DNA of 64,000 bases from Hyalangium ruber (GTDB lineage Bacteria; Myxococcota; Myxococcia; Myxococcales; Myxococcaceae): NCBI RefSeq assembly GCF_034259325.1, contig NZ_JAXIVS010000006.1, forward strand, positions 434,001-498,000, given 5' to 3'. Position 1 is the first letter of the stretch. Each line of letters opens with the position of its first letter. Of this stretch, positions 35,025-43,258 are shown in pieces. The notes beneath the pieces were generated by a model. That model ran no database searches. It saw only the letters and a list, made by a program, of their open reading frames with translations, and was not told the origin of the DNA. Position numbers and translations under genes: made by a program.

Positions 35025-35045
35025 GATCAAAAATATTTTTTGATC
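35025..35045. promoter_or_regulatory. AT-rich palindrome in a divergent promoter region
   Basis: Arms GATCAAAAA and TTTTTGATC flank a 3-base centre (TAT), giving a 21-bp element that stands out in GC-rich DNA. It lies 41 bp from the sigma factor start and 74 bp from the lipoprotein start. It could be an operator or an UP-like promoter element for either gene. A terminator is unlikely because no gene ends here. Confidence 0.55.
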
Positions 35046-35118
35046 ACTTCTGGTGACTCCGGAGACCAAGCCGCCAGACCGAGGTTGGTTGGCCGGACCA
35101 CTTCCTTCGGAGTCCCCC

Positions 35119-35934
35119 ATGCCGAACACCCCCGCCCGCCTGTCCTGGCTGGTGTCTCTTTTCGCACTCGGAATGATGTCCGGGTGTGTCATCCACGAGT
35201 ACGACGACGAGCTCTCGGAGCACGGAGACTGGTGCGAAGACACGTTCCACTTCTGCGACGACACCTCCGACTGTCACTCCAACCAGTACTGCCGCTACGG
35301 CACGTGCCGCGACGTTCCGTCGGATGCGCAACGCTGTAGCTCCAGCACGCAGTGCGGTTACGGGCAGACCTGTATCGACGGGGTGTGCTGCAGCTCCTGC
35401 GATCGAGACTCGGACTGCGGTAACGGGGGCTCCTGCGCGGATGACAACTACTGCGATCCGAAGCCGCAGCCCCGGCCGGATGGCGGTAGCCCCAGGCCGG
35501 ACGGTGGCTCGCCGCCGTGGCCGCCTCCCACGGACGGTGGCTCCTGCCAGCCGCCCCCGCCGCCTCCTCCCCCGGATGCGGGCGCGGGTTGCCGCCAGAA
35601 CAGCGACTGCGGCTATGGCAACTACTGCATCAACGCCGTCTGCCACCGCTCGTGCGCCTCGAACACGCAGTGCGGCCCCAACGAGACGTGCCAGGGGGGC
35701 CTGTGCAAGCCGGGCTCGCCCAACCAGTGCGTGAACAATTCCCAGTGCCCCTCTGGGAACGACTGTGTGGACGGGCAGTGCCGCGCGCAGTGCGGCTACG
35801 GCTCTCAGTGCCCGACGGGCCACGTGTGCCGCATCGGCTACTGCCTGCCGGACACGGGCTCGGGCAAGGCTTGCACGGCCAACTGTGACTGCGTCGCGGG
35901 GGAGCGCTGCCTGAACGGGTACTGCTCGCTCTAA
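35119..35934 (+). CDS. Cys-rich lipoprotein with disulfide repeats
   Basis: 271 residues from the ATG at 35119, with CGGAG upstream. The lipobox is M-M-S-G-C (Cys at about residue 23). The mature protein has repeated modules of the form C-x(n)-D-C-x-x-x-x-x-C-x-x-G-x-C, for example Q-C-G-Y-G-Q-T-C-I-D-G-V-C, on both sides of a Pro/Asp/Gly-rich spacer (about 135-180). Such modules are disulfide-bonded and common in myxobacterial surface lipoproteins. The divergent ECF sigma factor may control it. Function unknown. Confidence 0.75.
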   Translation: MPNTPARLSWLVSLFALGMMSGCVIHEYDDELSEHGDWCEDTFHFCDDTSDCHSNQYCRYGTCRDVPSDAQRCSSSTQCGYGQTCIDGVCCSSCDRDSDCGNGGSCADDNYCDPKPQPRPDGGSPRPDGGSPPWPPPTDGGSCQPPPPPPPPDAGAGCRQNSDCGYGNYCINAVCHRSCASNTQCGPNETCQGGLCKPGSPNQCVNNSQCPSGNDCVDGQCRAQCGYGSQCPTGHVCRIGYCLPDTGSGKACTANCDCVAGERCLNGYCSL

Positions 35935-35952
35935 CCCCTCGGAGCCGGGGGA

Positions 35953-35983
35953 GGAGGCCCGTCGCGCTGTGCGGCGGGCCTCC
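35953..35983. terminator. Bidirectional terminator between convergent genes
   Basis: GGAGGCCCGTCGC pairs with GCGGCGGGCCTCC (13 pairs, one G:T) around a 5-base loop. It sits between the stops at 35934 (+) and 35990 (-). Confidence 0.75.
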
Positions 35984-35989
35984 AGGCCA

Positions 35990-36940
35990 TTACGGCGTCG
36001 GCCGACGCTCCAGCCGGGCCACGAAGAAGAAGTCGCGGTGGTTGAAGTTGTAGGTGGCCTCGATCACGAAGCCGAGTCGGCCCAGCACCTGCTCGACGAG
36101 CTGCGGGGAGAGCCACTCGAACTTCGGGCACATCTTGCCCTGGAGCGGGAAGCACACGGGCACGTCGCCCACCAGCTTGTTGAAGCCTCCATCGCTGGTG
36201 GCGTCGGCCACGGACATGATCAGCTTGCCGCCGATGCGCAGCGTCCGCGCGGCCGACAGCCAGTACGCGACGAGGTACTGCAGGTCGACGTGGACCATCG
36301 CGTCCATGGAGTACAGGCAGTCCAGCTCACCGGCCCACCCGAGCTGCTCGGCGGTCCGGTCGATGATGTCTGGGCGGTCTTCGATGACGAACGGGCGGAG
36401 CCGACCATCCGCGACGAGCGGCGCGCAGCGCTTCTCCAGGACCTTGAGGTAGGAGCGGGACACGTCGAAGGCGGCCACGGTCGCGTTCTTCCAGGCCTCG
36501 AGCACCATCAGGGAGTACTTGCCCGAGCCCGGGCCGATCTCCGCGAAGCGGGTGCTCTCCGGGGGGACGTGCTGCTTGAACATCTTGTCGAACGACTGGC
36601 GCCAGTACTGCTCGTCACCCCACTCGTCGCCCGGCCAGGTGAAGACGGTGTTGCCCGAGGCGTCGCGCTGCACGAGCTCGGGGAACTCCCGGTCGACGTA
36701 GAAGTCCCAGTACTCCCCATAGCGCTCCTGCTTGCCGTGCTGGCCCAGGGGCGCGGTCAGGGGCTCGACGGCCGGGGGCGGGGGGGACGGCGGAGCCACG
36801 GGCTCGGCGGGGCCCATGCGATTGCGCTCCTCGTTGGCGAGGGACTCGGCGCGTTCGATGAGGTGCTGCACGGTGGGGACGCGCACCGCACGGCGCGCCA
36901 CATCCTTGGCTACTTCGACAATCGTTTCACGCAGTGCCAT
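35990..36940 (-). CDS. SAM-dependent methyltransferase, substrate unknown
   Basis: 316 residues. A cytoplasmic N-terminal part with a short Pro-rich linker (about 48-60) precedes a Rossmann-type domain: F-A-E-I-G-P-G-S-G-K-Y-S is motif I, and V-A-A-F-D-V-S the acidic strand 2. Later L-Y-S-M-D-A-M-V-H-V-D and G-G-K-L-I-M-S-V-A-D match a class I methyltransferase core. The ending H-R-D-F-F-F-V-A-R-L is typical of strand 7. Substrate cannot be told; neighbours give no pathway clue. It ends facing the Cys-rich lipoprotein gene with a terminator between. Confidence 0.8.
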   Translation of the reverse strand: MALRETIVEVAKDVARRAVRVPTVQHLIERAESLANEERNRMGPAEPVAPPSPPPPAVEPLTAPLGQHGKQERYGEYWDFYVDREFPELVQRDASGNTVFTWPGDEWGDEQYWRQSFDKMFKQHVPPESTRFAEIGPGSGKYSLMVLEAWKNATVAAFDVSRSYLKVLEKRCAPLVADGRLRPFVIEDRPDIIDRTAEQLGWAGELDCLYSMDAMVHVDLQYLVAYWLSAARTLRIGGKLIMSVADATSDGGFNKLVGDVPVCFPLQGKMCPKFEWLSPQLVEQVLGRLGFVIEATYNFNHRDFFFVARLERRPTP

Positions 36941-37114
36941 TACGGATTCCAGGACAGGTGGCCACCCGGCGTGGCCAGAGAGGGCCGCGAAGATAGACCA
37001 GGGCTCCGAGGAGCGTCCACGCGATGGCGGAGACGCACCGCGGCATTACTGAGAGGGATTTTTCCAGTCACACAGTGGCCGCGTCGTCGACGCGCGCAGC
37101 ACCCTCCAAGCGTC

Positions 37115-38053
37115 TTATCTGGGGGCTCGGACCATGCGCCAGCAGCGGTGGATCTCCTTGCGCTGGAAGTCCTCGGGGATGGAGGCGGGGGTCAGCTCTT
37201 CCACGGCCAGGTCCCGCGCGGCGGACGGGTTGAGCGTGAAGCCCTGGAAGTTGTTCGAGAAGTAGAGGACGCCCCCGGGAGCGAGCACGGCACGGATGGC
37301 GGCCAGCAGGCGAGGGTGGTCTCGCTGGACGTTGAAGCTGCCGCTCATGCGCTTGGAGGTGGAGAAGGACGGAGGGTCGCAGACGATGAGCTCGTAGCGG
37401 TCCGGCTCGTCCGCCTGGGCCTCCAGCCAGGGCAGCACGTCGGCGCGGACGAGGCTGTGGCGCGCGTCCGCCAGCCCATTGAGGGCGAGGTTCTCCTCGG
37501 CCCAATCGAGGTACGTGTTGGACAGGTCCACGGTCACCGTGCGCGCCGCGCCGCCCGCGGCGGCGTAGACAGTGAAGGCGCCCGTGTACGCGAAGAGGTT
37601 GAGGAAGCGCTTGCCCTGGGCCTCCTCGCGGACGCGCGCGCGGGTGAGTCGGTGGTCCATGAAGAGGCCGGTGTCGAGGTAGTCCCCGAGGTTCACCCAG
37701 AACTTCAGGCCCTGCTCCTCCACCACGAGGCGCTCGCTGTCGTGCCCCACGCGCTCGTACTGTTTGCGGCCCCAGGGCTGGGGCGTGTGCGTCTTGACGT
37801 AGATGTGCTCGGGGGAAACCTCCAGCACCTCCGCCACCGAGGCGAGCACCTCCTCGCGCTGGCCCTCCACGGTGCCGCTCTGCAGGGCCCGGCGGCGGGG
37901 GTATTCCACGAGGTGGACCCGCTCGCCATAGATGTCCACGGCATAGGGGTACTCGGGGATGTCCCGGTCATAGATGCGAAAGCAGGTGAGGCCACGCGCG
38001 CGCGCCCACTTGCGAAAGTGCCGGGCGTTCTTGCGCAGCCGATTCTCGAACAT
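37115..38053 (-). CDS. SAM-dependent methyltransferase like the RlmK/RlmL C-terminal domain
   Basis: 312 residues if started at the ATG at 38053 (MFENRLRKN). An ATG at 38098 is in frame but overlaps the divergent udgX start, and the first residues of the family match from FENRLRKN on. The sequence continues with KWARARGLTCFRIYDRDIPE, the N-terminal signature of the RlmK part. Motif I is F-L-N-L-F-A-Y-T-G-A-F, and the catalytic-type motif is I-V-C-D-P-P-S-F-S. E. coli RlmKL makes m7G2069 in 23S rRNA by its RlmK half; this protein lacks the RlmL half. Function as an RNA methyltransferase is likely and the site is inferred. Confidence 0.82.
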   Translation of the reverse strand: MFENRLRKNARHFRKWARARGLTCFRIYDRDIPEYPYAVDIYGERVHLVEYPRRRALQSGTVEGQREEVLASVAEVLEVSPEHIYVKTHTPQPWGRKQYERVGHDSERLVVEEQGLKFWVNLGDYLDTGLFMDHRLTRARVREEAQGKRFLNLFAYTGAFTVYAAAGGAARTVTVDLSNTYLDWAEENLALNGLADARHSLVRADVLPWLEAQADEPDRYELIVCDPPSFSTSKRMSGSFNVQRDHPRLLAAIRAVLAPGGVLYFSNNFQGFTLNPSAARDLAVEELTPASIPEDFQRKEIHRCWRMVRAPR

Positions 38054-38096
38054 ACCTGCTGGATTCTCAGGGGGGTGCTTACCCTGTGGAGTAGCC

Positions 38097-38783
38097 ATGC
38101 CCAAACGTCCCTCTGCCCAGGAAACCGCTGCCCCCCTCATTCCCCAATCCCCCACGTTGGACAAGCTTCGTGAAGCGGCCGCGGGCTGCCGGGCGTGCCC
38201 ACTGTGGAAGACCGGAACCCAGACCGTCTTCGGCGAGCGGGAGGGGCGCCCCCAAGCGGGTCCCCGCGTCATGTTCGTCGGGGAGCAGCCGGGCGACCAG
38301 GAGGACAAGGCCGGCAAGCCCTTCGTGGGCCCGTCCGGACGGCTGCTCAATGAGGCGCTGGAGACGGTCGGCATCGACCGGCGGCAGGTCTACGTCACCA
38401 ACACGGTGAAGCACTTCAAGTGGGAGGCGCACGGCAAGCGGCGCCTGCACGCCAAGCCGAGCTACGGAGAGATTCGCGCCTGCAAGCCGTGGCTGGAGGC
38501 GGAGATCCGCGTCTTCCGACCGGACGTCATCGTCTGCCTGGGCGCCACGGCGGCGCAGGCGCTGCTGGGCAAGGACTTCCGGGTGACGCGCCAGCGCGGG
38601 CAGCCCCTGCCGTCCGAGTACGCACGCGTGGTGGTAGCCACCGTTCACCCGTCGTCCATCCTCCGGGCGCCCAGTGCCGAGGATCGACGCCAGCAACTCG
38701 CGGCGTTCATCCAAGACCTGAATGGGGTGGCCCGGGTGCTCCGCGACCTGGACGCAAGGGAGGGGGTATCCGCGCACCCCTGA
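38097..38783 (+). CDS. udgX: UdgX-type uracil-DNA glycosylase
   Basis: 228 residues, ATG 38097 with GTGGAG upstream. The core has G62-E-Q-P-G-D-Q-E-D-K-A-G (motif A) and a C-terminal V-H-P-S-S-I-L-R motif. Residues 114-118 are K-R-R-L-H, the R-loop insertion that marks UdgX, where the His forms a covalent bond with the DNA after uracil removal; H118 is the candidate. C31-x-x-C34 with C129 and a later Cys fit the 4Fe-4S cluster. In mycobacteria UdgX stays bound to uracil DNA. The sigma/CHAT operon starts at once downstream; its promoter motif begins at the base after this stop codon. Confidence 0.88.
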   Translation: MPKRPSAQETAAPLIPQSPTLDKLREAAAGCRACPLWKTGTQTVFGEREGRPQAGPRVMFVGEQPGDQEDKAGKPFVGPSGRLLNEALETVGIDRRQVYVTNTVKHFKWEAHGKRRLHAKPSYGEIRACKPWLEAEIRVFRPDVIVCLGATAAQALLGKDFRVTRQRGQPLPSEYARVVVATVHPSSILRAPSAEDRRQQLAAFIQDLNGVARVLRDLDAREGVSAHP

Positions 38784-38809
38784 GGTAATAAATCCGGCGC
38801 TCGGCGTCT
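38784..38809 (+). promoter_or_regulatory. Candidate ECF promoter, copy 1 (before the sigma gene)
   Basis: GGTAATAA, 12 bases, then GCGTCT. The same spacing and near-identical ends occur at 42638 and 43259. Taken as -35 GGTAA and -10 CGTCT, the spacing is about 16 bases, as in ECF promoters. It suggests autoregulation of the sigma gene at 38936, with a leader of about 120 nt. Confidence 0.65.
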
Positions 38810-38935
38810 GGGATTGGCACGAGAGCGCTCATGCCAAGCCTGGGGTCGTCGTTGTCCTCCTTTCTGTTTGAAAAGTCCCTCCCGCTCGAGGTGGCCCATA
38901 TAAGAGGGTGGAAACCGAAGGTACCTCCACACCCC

Positions 38936-39475
38936 ATGAGCAACGATAAGAGCGGACACGGGGCGGGGGAGTTCGCCACGAAGCGCAGGAAGTGGCTCCT
39001 CCTCCAGGCGCGCAATGTGTGCCGCAACGAGAGTGACGCGGAGGACCTCGTGCAGGAGTCCCTCCTGCGCTTCATCCAGGTCTTCGGGAAGATGAATGCG
39101 CTCCCCGAGGACCGGATCTGTGAGTCGTGGCTGGTCACCACCCTCAACAATCTCTTCTTCGACCAGTGTCGGAGGAGGAAGGTGCAAGCCAACGGTGCGA
39201 AGGACCCCACCTTGAGCGACGAGGCGCTGGTGGTGCAGGAACCCGCCGCGCAGCCGGTGTACGACGCGGTCACCGACGAGCAGTTCGCCAAGGCTCTCCA
39301 GGCGCTGAGCCCGAAGATTCGAGCCACCTTCGAGCTGCATGCGGCCGGAAAGAAGTACCAAGACATCTCGCGTTCTTTGGACATCCCCATCGGAACCGTC
39401 GCCAAGCGGCTGCATGACGCCCGCGCGAAGCTGCGGGAGCTCCTTGGGCGCAGCACCACCCCGGGAGTGCACTGA
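38936..39475 (+). CDS. ECF RNA polymerase sigma factor of the CHAT module
   Basis: 179 residues from the ATG at 38936. The frame is open back to 38831, but that stretch has rare codons and much lower GC at third positions, so it is likely leader. Region 2 is RNESDAEDLVQESLLRFIQV and region 4 is ALQALSPKIRATFELHAAGK with IPIGTVAKRLHDARAKLREL. Between them is a variable linker (about 95-120). Its last base is the first base of the next ATG (TGATG), so it is translated with the anti-sigma/CHAT protein. The promoter-like motif at 38784 recurs twice downstream, which points to autoregulation and a small regulon. Confidence 0.9.
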   Translation: MSNDKSGHGAGEFATKRRKWLLLQARNVCRNESDAEDLVQESLLRFIQVFGKMNALPEDRICESWLVTTLNNLFFDQCRRRKVQANGAKDPTLSDEALVVQEPAAQPVYDAVTDEQFAKALQALSPKIRATFELHAAGKKYQDISRSLDIPIGTVAKRLHDARAKLRELLGRSTTPGVH

Positions 39476-42447
39476 TGACCCGTCCCTGCGACCAGGTCGA
39501 GCTCTTCGTAGACGGTGAGCTTCCCCTCGAAGAGGCCGATGCCTTCCGGTTCCACCTCCCGGATTGCCCCCGGTGTCAGCGTGAGATGTCCAACCTCATG
39601 CAGCTTCGGTTGTTGGGGAATCGCTATGTCGAGCGGGAGGGCACGCGTGAAGTCGACGCGGTTCCGCGCCCTCCGGTCCGTGCGCGATGGATGCGCCCGC
39701 TGCTGATGGCGTCGGCTTCCCTCGCCGCCGCGCTGGTGGTGCTCGTCGCGGTGCGCCAGGGTTCCAAACCCTCCTTCGAGAGCGACGTCTGGCTGCTGGA
39801 GCGCCCCCGGCTGTTGGAGGCGCGCGTCAGCTACCGCGATGCCGACCGCTACCGGTCCATGGAATCGAGGAGCATGGGGAGCAAGGGAGCCTCGGCGAGA
39901 CTTCCCCATGGGGACCTGGGCATCCTCGAAGAGAGGGACCCGCGGGGGTTGGTGGCGGCCTACCTGGTTCGCGGCGAGCCAGGGCTGGTGGAGCTGGCGC
40001 TCCAGGAGCTCGATAAGCTGGACGAGGCTCCGGAACCGCGAGACTCGTCGGACCTGGCCAGCGATCGCGCGGTGGCGATGTGGCTCAAGGGCAACCACGA
40101 GGAGGCGCTGAGGCTGCTGGATGCCGCGCTGGAGAAGAACCCGCGCCACGCCCAGGCGCTGTGGAACCGGGGACTGGTGCTGCGCGACCTGCACCTGCCG
40201 TTGCTGGCGGCTCAGGCCTTCTCCGAGGTGGCCGCGTTGAATGAGGAGGGCTGGTCCGGAGAGGCGGCGAAGAATGCCCAGGACCTCCGGGAGGAGCAGA
40301 CGAAGCGGTACACGCGGTGGAATGAGGGAGTCGAGGCCGGCAAGGCCCTCGTGAACGAGGCACCGGACAGCCTCCCAACGGGCTTCGGCCAGAGCCCGGA
40401 TACGCGTCGCTTCTTCTATGATGCCGTCCGGTCCGCCCCCAACCGGGAGCGGGTGCTCGCGCTGCTTCCTCTCGCGCAGGTACTCGATGAGCGGGCGGGG
40501 GGCAGCGTGCTCGAAGGTTACGTGCGCCGGGTCGCGGAGGCGGACTTCTCGCGGCGCGGCCCGCTCGCTCAGGACTACGCGGCCCTGGTTCAAGGGCATC
40601 TCAAGGGGGAGGCCAGGGAGCGCTTCCTCTCGAAGCTCCTGGAATCGAAGGAGGACGACATCCTTCTGGGGGCGTTCTTCGACCAGGGGACCGCCGCCCA
40701 CCACCTGAAGCGCCACGAGGCCATCGTCGCCGCCAACCCGGATCCCTGGTTCCATCTGCTCCTGGCGCATGCGCGCGCGAAGCTTGATCGGGCTCAAGGG
40801 CGCTGGACGAACGCGACCCAGGTGCTCCTCGACGCGCGCGACCGGTGTCCGAAGCCTGGGCTCGAGTACCCCTGCATCTACACCAAGCTCGACCTGTCCA
40901 GCCTCTACATCCGGCTGAACCAGTTCGAGATCGCGCGCACGCACGTCGAGGACGGCTTGAAGGAAGCCCGCGGGAGCAACGCGTGGAAGATGGAGTCGAG
41001 CCTGCTGTGGAACCTGGCGCAGATCGCCCGCGTCCGAGGCGAGGACTCCCTGGCACGCGCCTACCTCAAGGAATTCCTCGAGAGGGAACTCCTCAAGGGC
41101 GCTCAGAAGGACGCCGACACGTTGCGCCGCGTCCACCAGGAACTGGCGGCCATCGCGATACGGCAACTTCGGGTAGATGAGGCCCGGCGGGAAATCGACG
41201 CGGCGATCGACGCGGCAAGCGCCGTGGGCGAGACGCTGTCGCTGCCAGGGAGCTTCGACCTGGCGGATATCTCGCGGCGCAAGCCCGCTGCCAATGACGA
41301 GCAGCACCTGACGAAGGCGGTGGAGAAGCTGCAGAAGGGGCTGAGCCCGGGCGAGCGCCTGGTCGCCAAGCACGTGCTGGGGCGGTTCTACATCGAGCGA
41401 GATGTGGAGAAGGGAAGCTCCCTTCTGAGGGACCTCATCCAGGAAGCGGAGGCGCCGCAACTCAGGGAGGACGGGGCAGCGCGGCGAGCAAGAGCCTATA
41501 GCTTCACCTCCCTGCTTCATGAGGCGGGCAAGCGCAATGCCTTCGAGGAAGCGCTGAAGCTGTTCGCGCAGGAATGGGGCGGGGAACTGCCCCGCCAGTG
41601 CCTGCTGGCGGTCACCGCCGATTCTGGGCGCCTGCTGCTCGTCGCGCGAGGCGTCGACGGTGCATTGGAAGGCCGCCATCAGGAACTGGGTAAGCCATTG
41701 CCCGTGCGCCTCGATAAGACGGTGCCCGAGGAGCTCAAGGGCCTCCTGCGCGCGTGCCCCCAGGTGCAGGTGCTCGCCCGCCCCCCCATTCATGGTCGGG
41801 CGGGGCTGCTCCCGCCGGAGATGGCCTGGAGCTACCTGACGCGCACCCCCGCGCCACGTCCGCAGCGGACCGGTCCGGCGATCCACCTCGTCGTCTCCAA
41901 CGTGGAACTGCCACGCGACGTCCCCTTCAAGCGGCTCAACCCCTGGAGACCCACCTTCGGCCCGAATGAGCAGCGCCGTGAACTCTCGGGCGCGGAGGCG
42001 ACGCCGTCTCGAGTGCTCGAGGCCATGCGGGATGCCACGGAGATCGACCTGGTGGCCCACGGCACCATCAATGAGTCCACCAACGCCTCTTACCTGCTGC
42101 TGGCGTCAGAGCCGGACGGTCCGGAACTGGGCGTGGCCGAGGTGCGCGCCGCTTCGCTCCAGGGGAGTCCTTTCGTGGTGCTGGCGGCCTGCCACGCCGC
42201 GCACACCGCCAGCTCGTTCGACTCCCCCTTCAGTCTCCCGGCCGCCTTCATCGAGGCAGGTGCGCGAGGGGTGCTCGCCTCGACGGTGGAGATCCCCGAT
42301 CAGGAGGCGGAGAAGTTCTTCAACGCGGTTCGCGAGCGCATGCGCTCAGGCACCTCTCCCGTTCAGGCCCTCCGAGAGGAGCGTCTGAAGTGGTTGAGTG
42401 CGGGGCAGGGCACGCAGTGGCTCGATAGCGTTTTGTTGTTCGAATAA
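39475..42447 (+). CDS. Anti-sigma zinc finger - membrane helix - repeat - CHAT protease fusion
   Basis: 990 residues. A zf-HC2/ZAS module fills 1-45, with C5 and H27-x3-C31-x2-C34, the usual ligands of cytoplasmic anti-sigma domains. A membrane helix spans about 75-93. Then come helical TPR-like repeats (about 190-650; for example GNHEEALRLLDAALEKNPRH). The C-terminal 290 residues are a CHAT domain, with a catalytic-type His862 in L-V-A-H-G and Cys906 in L-A-A-C-H-A, 44 residues apart as in caspase-like peptidases. So sensor repeats and protease face the periplasm and the sigma-binding end the cytoplasm, if topology follows the single helix. It overlaps the sigma gene by one base. I infer that it holds the sigma factor; substrate and trigger are unknown. 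Confidence 0.88.
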   Translation: MTRPCDQVELFVDGELPLEEADAFRFHLPDCPRCQREMSNLMQLRLLGNRYVEREGTREVDAVPRPPVRARWMRPLLMASASLAAALVVLVAVRQGSKPSFESDVWLLERPRLLEARVSYRDADRYRSMESRSMGSKGASARLPHGDLGILEERDPRGLVAAYLVRGEPGLVELALQELDKLDEAPEPRDSSDLASDRAVAMWLKGNHEEALRLLDAALEKNPRHAQALWNRGLVLRDLHLPLLAAQAFSEVAALNEEGWSGEAAKNAQDLREEQTKRYTRWNEGVEAGKALVNEAPDSLPTGFGQSPDTRRFFYDAVRSAPNRERVLALLPLAQVLDERAGGSVLEGYVRRVAEADFSRRGPLAQDYAALVQGHLKGEARERFLSKLLESKEDDILLGAFFDQGTAAHHLKRHEAIVAANPDPWFHLLLAHARAKLDRAQGRWTNATQVLLDARDRCPKPGLEYPCIYTKLDLSSLYIRLNQFEIARTHVEDGLKEARGSNAWKMESSLLWNLAQIARVRGEDSLARAYLKEFLERELLKGAQKDADTLRRVHQELAAIAIRQLRVDEARREIDAAIDAASAVGETLSLPGSFDLADISRRKPAANDEQHLTKAVEKLQKGLSPGERLVAKHVLGRFYIERDVEKGSSLLRDLIQEAEAPQLREDGAARRARAYSFTSLLHEAGKRNAFEEALKLFAQEWGGELPRQCLLAVTADSGRLLLVARGVDGALEGRHQELGKPLPVRLDKTVPEELKGLLRACPQVQVLARPPIHGRAGLLPPEMAWSYLTRTPAPRPQRTGPAIHLVVSNVELPRDVPFKRLNPWRPTFGPNEQRRELSGAEATPSRVLEAMRDATEIDLVAHGTINESTNASYLLLASEPDGPELGVAEVRAASLQGSPFVVLAACHAAHTASSFDSPFSLPAAFIEAGARGVLASTVEIPDQEAEKFFNAVRERMRSGTSPVQALREERLKWLSAGQGTQWLDSVLLFE

Positions 42448-42637
42448 GCCACACGTCCGAGAGGACGCGGAGAGACGCACGTGCGCCAGGTCGGTGCGCG
42501 TGCGTTTCCTTTTGCGGGTCCAACCTCTCCCGAGGGATTCAGTCATGGTCCTGAATGTCTCGAAGTGATGACATTTCTGCATTTACCCAACTTCCTTGGT
42601 TGGATGGCGGCAGAGGAAAAAAAAGACCTGGTAGGGA

Positions 42638-42663
42638 GGTAAGAAACCAACTCGGCCGCGTCT
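42638..42663 (+). promoter_or_regulatory. Candidate ECF promoter, copy 2
   Basis: GGTAAGAA, 12 bases, then GCGTCT followed by a T-run. It matches copies at 38784 and 43259 in sequence and spacing and lies 53 bp upstream of the GTG at 42717, giving a leader of about 45 nt. Confidence 0.7.
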
Positions 42664-42716
42664 TTTTTTTCGGGGAAGCGAAAAGGGCTTCCACCTCGAG
42701 AGACAAGGACTACGCC

Positions 42717-43232
42717 GTGAACAAGGCTCAGCAGACCCGCTCACTCAAGTCGTCCGGCATCAGCTCCATGAACAGCATGGGGGACGTGACTCCCCATGAC
42801 CACGGGGAGACGGAACCGCCTCCGGAGCCCAAGCGGGGGAAGATCGTCCTCCGGACGGACGTGGTGAGCATCTTCGTGGAGGTCGACATCAACGACTCCA
42901 CGGGGGCGGCCAGTTGGCCCGAGGACAGCGGTGCCCCGCGGGAGCTGATGATCGTGCCGCTGCCCGACGGCGAGGAGTTCCTGGCCTTCGGGCTGGTGCA
43001 TGAGGCGACGATCAGCCGGGTGTCGTTCGTGGCCTGGGGCCTGGGGCGCGATCAGCTCGAGCTCCTCATGGACCAGTTGTCCGGCGATGCGGACTCCGTG
43101 ACGTTCTACGCCCAGCCGCCGCAGCAGAGCCTTCAGACGTACATCTCCACCTACTTCCCCAGCGGCACCCTGCATGCCTCCTCGCTGCAGTGGCGGGTGA
43201 AGGGGCTCATCCGCTCGGCCTTCCTCAGTTGA
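42717..43232 (+). CDS. Protein of unknown function, candidate output of the sigma/CHAT module
   Basis: 171 residues from the GTG at 42717, which AAGGA precedes by 7 nt; the longer frame to 42555 spans the promoter-like motif and is rejected. The N-terminal 40 residues are polar and Ser/Met/His/Glu/Pro-rich and probably disordered. The rest (about 42-171) alternates short strands and helices, for example K-I-V-L-R-T-D-V-V-S-I-F-V-E-V, with no signal peptide or membrane helix. I do not recognise the family. Its position, 269 bp after the CHAT gene with the sigma-type promoter motif in between, suggests that the sigma factor drives it. It could be an effector or a CHAT substrate, but nothing in the sequence proves either. 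Confidence 0.65.
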   Translation: MNKAQQTRSLKSSGISSMNSMGDVTPHDHGETEPPPEPKRGKIVLRTDVVSIFVEVDINDSTGAASWPEDSGAPRELMIVPLPDGEEFLAFGLVHEATISRVSFVAWGLGRDQLELLMDQLSGDADSVTFYAQPPQQSLQTYISTYFPSGTLHASSLQWRVKGLIRSAFLS

Positions 43233-43258
43233 GCGCGACGTGGAAACGGGAGCGGCCA

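Noticed and set aside
37974-38096. Upstream extension of udgX
   Set aside because: These codons lie over the start region of the divergent methyltransferase and add only basic residues; the ATG at 38097 has a ribosome site.
38831-38935. Longer start of the ECF sigma factor at 38831
   Set aside because: The added 35 codons include ATA, AGA and other rare codons with low third-position GC and no similarity to sigma region 2. Possible but less likely than 38936.
38707-42060. Minus-strand frame of 1117 residues opposite the CHAT gene
   Set aside because: The plus strand has zinc-finger and CHAT motifs and codon usage of real genes; the minus frame has no recognisable domain and is Arg/Gln/Leu-rich.
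42555-42716. Longer start of the unknown protein at 42555
   Set aside because: It would run across the promoter-like motif and a T-run; the GTG at 42717 has a good ribosome site.
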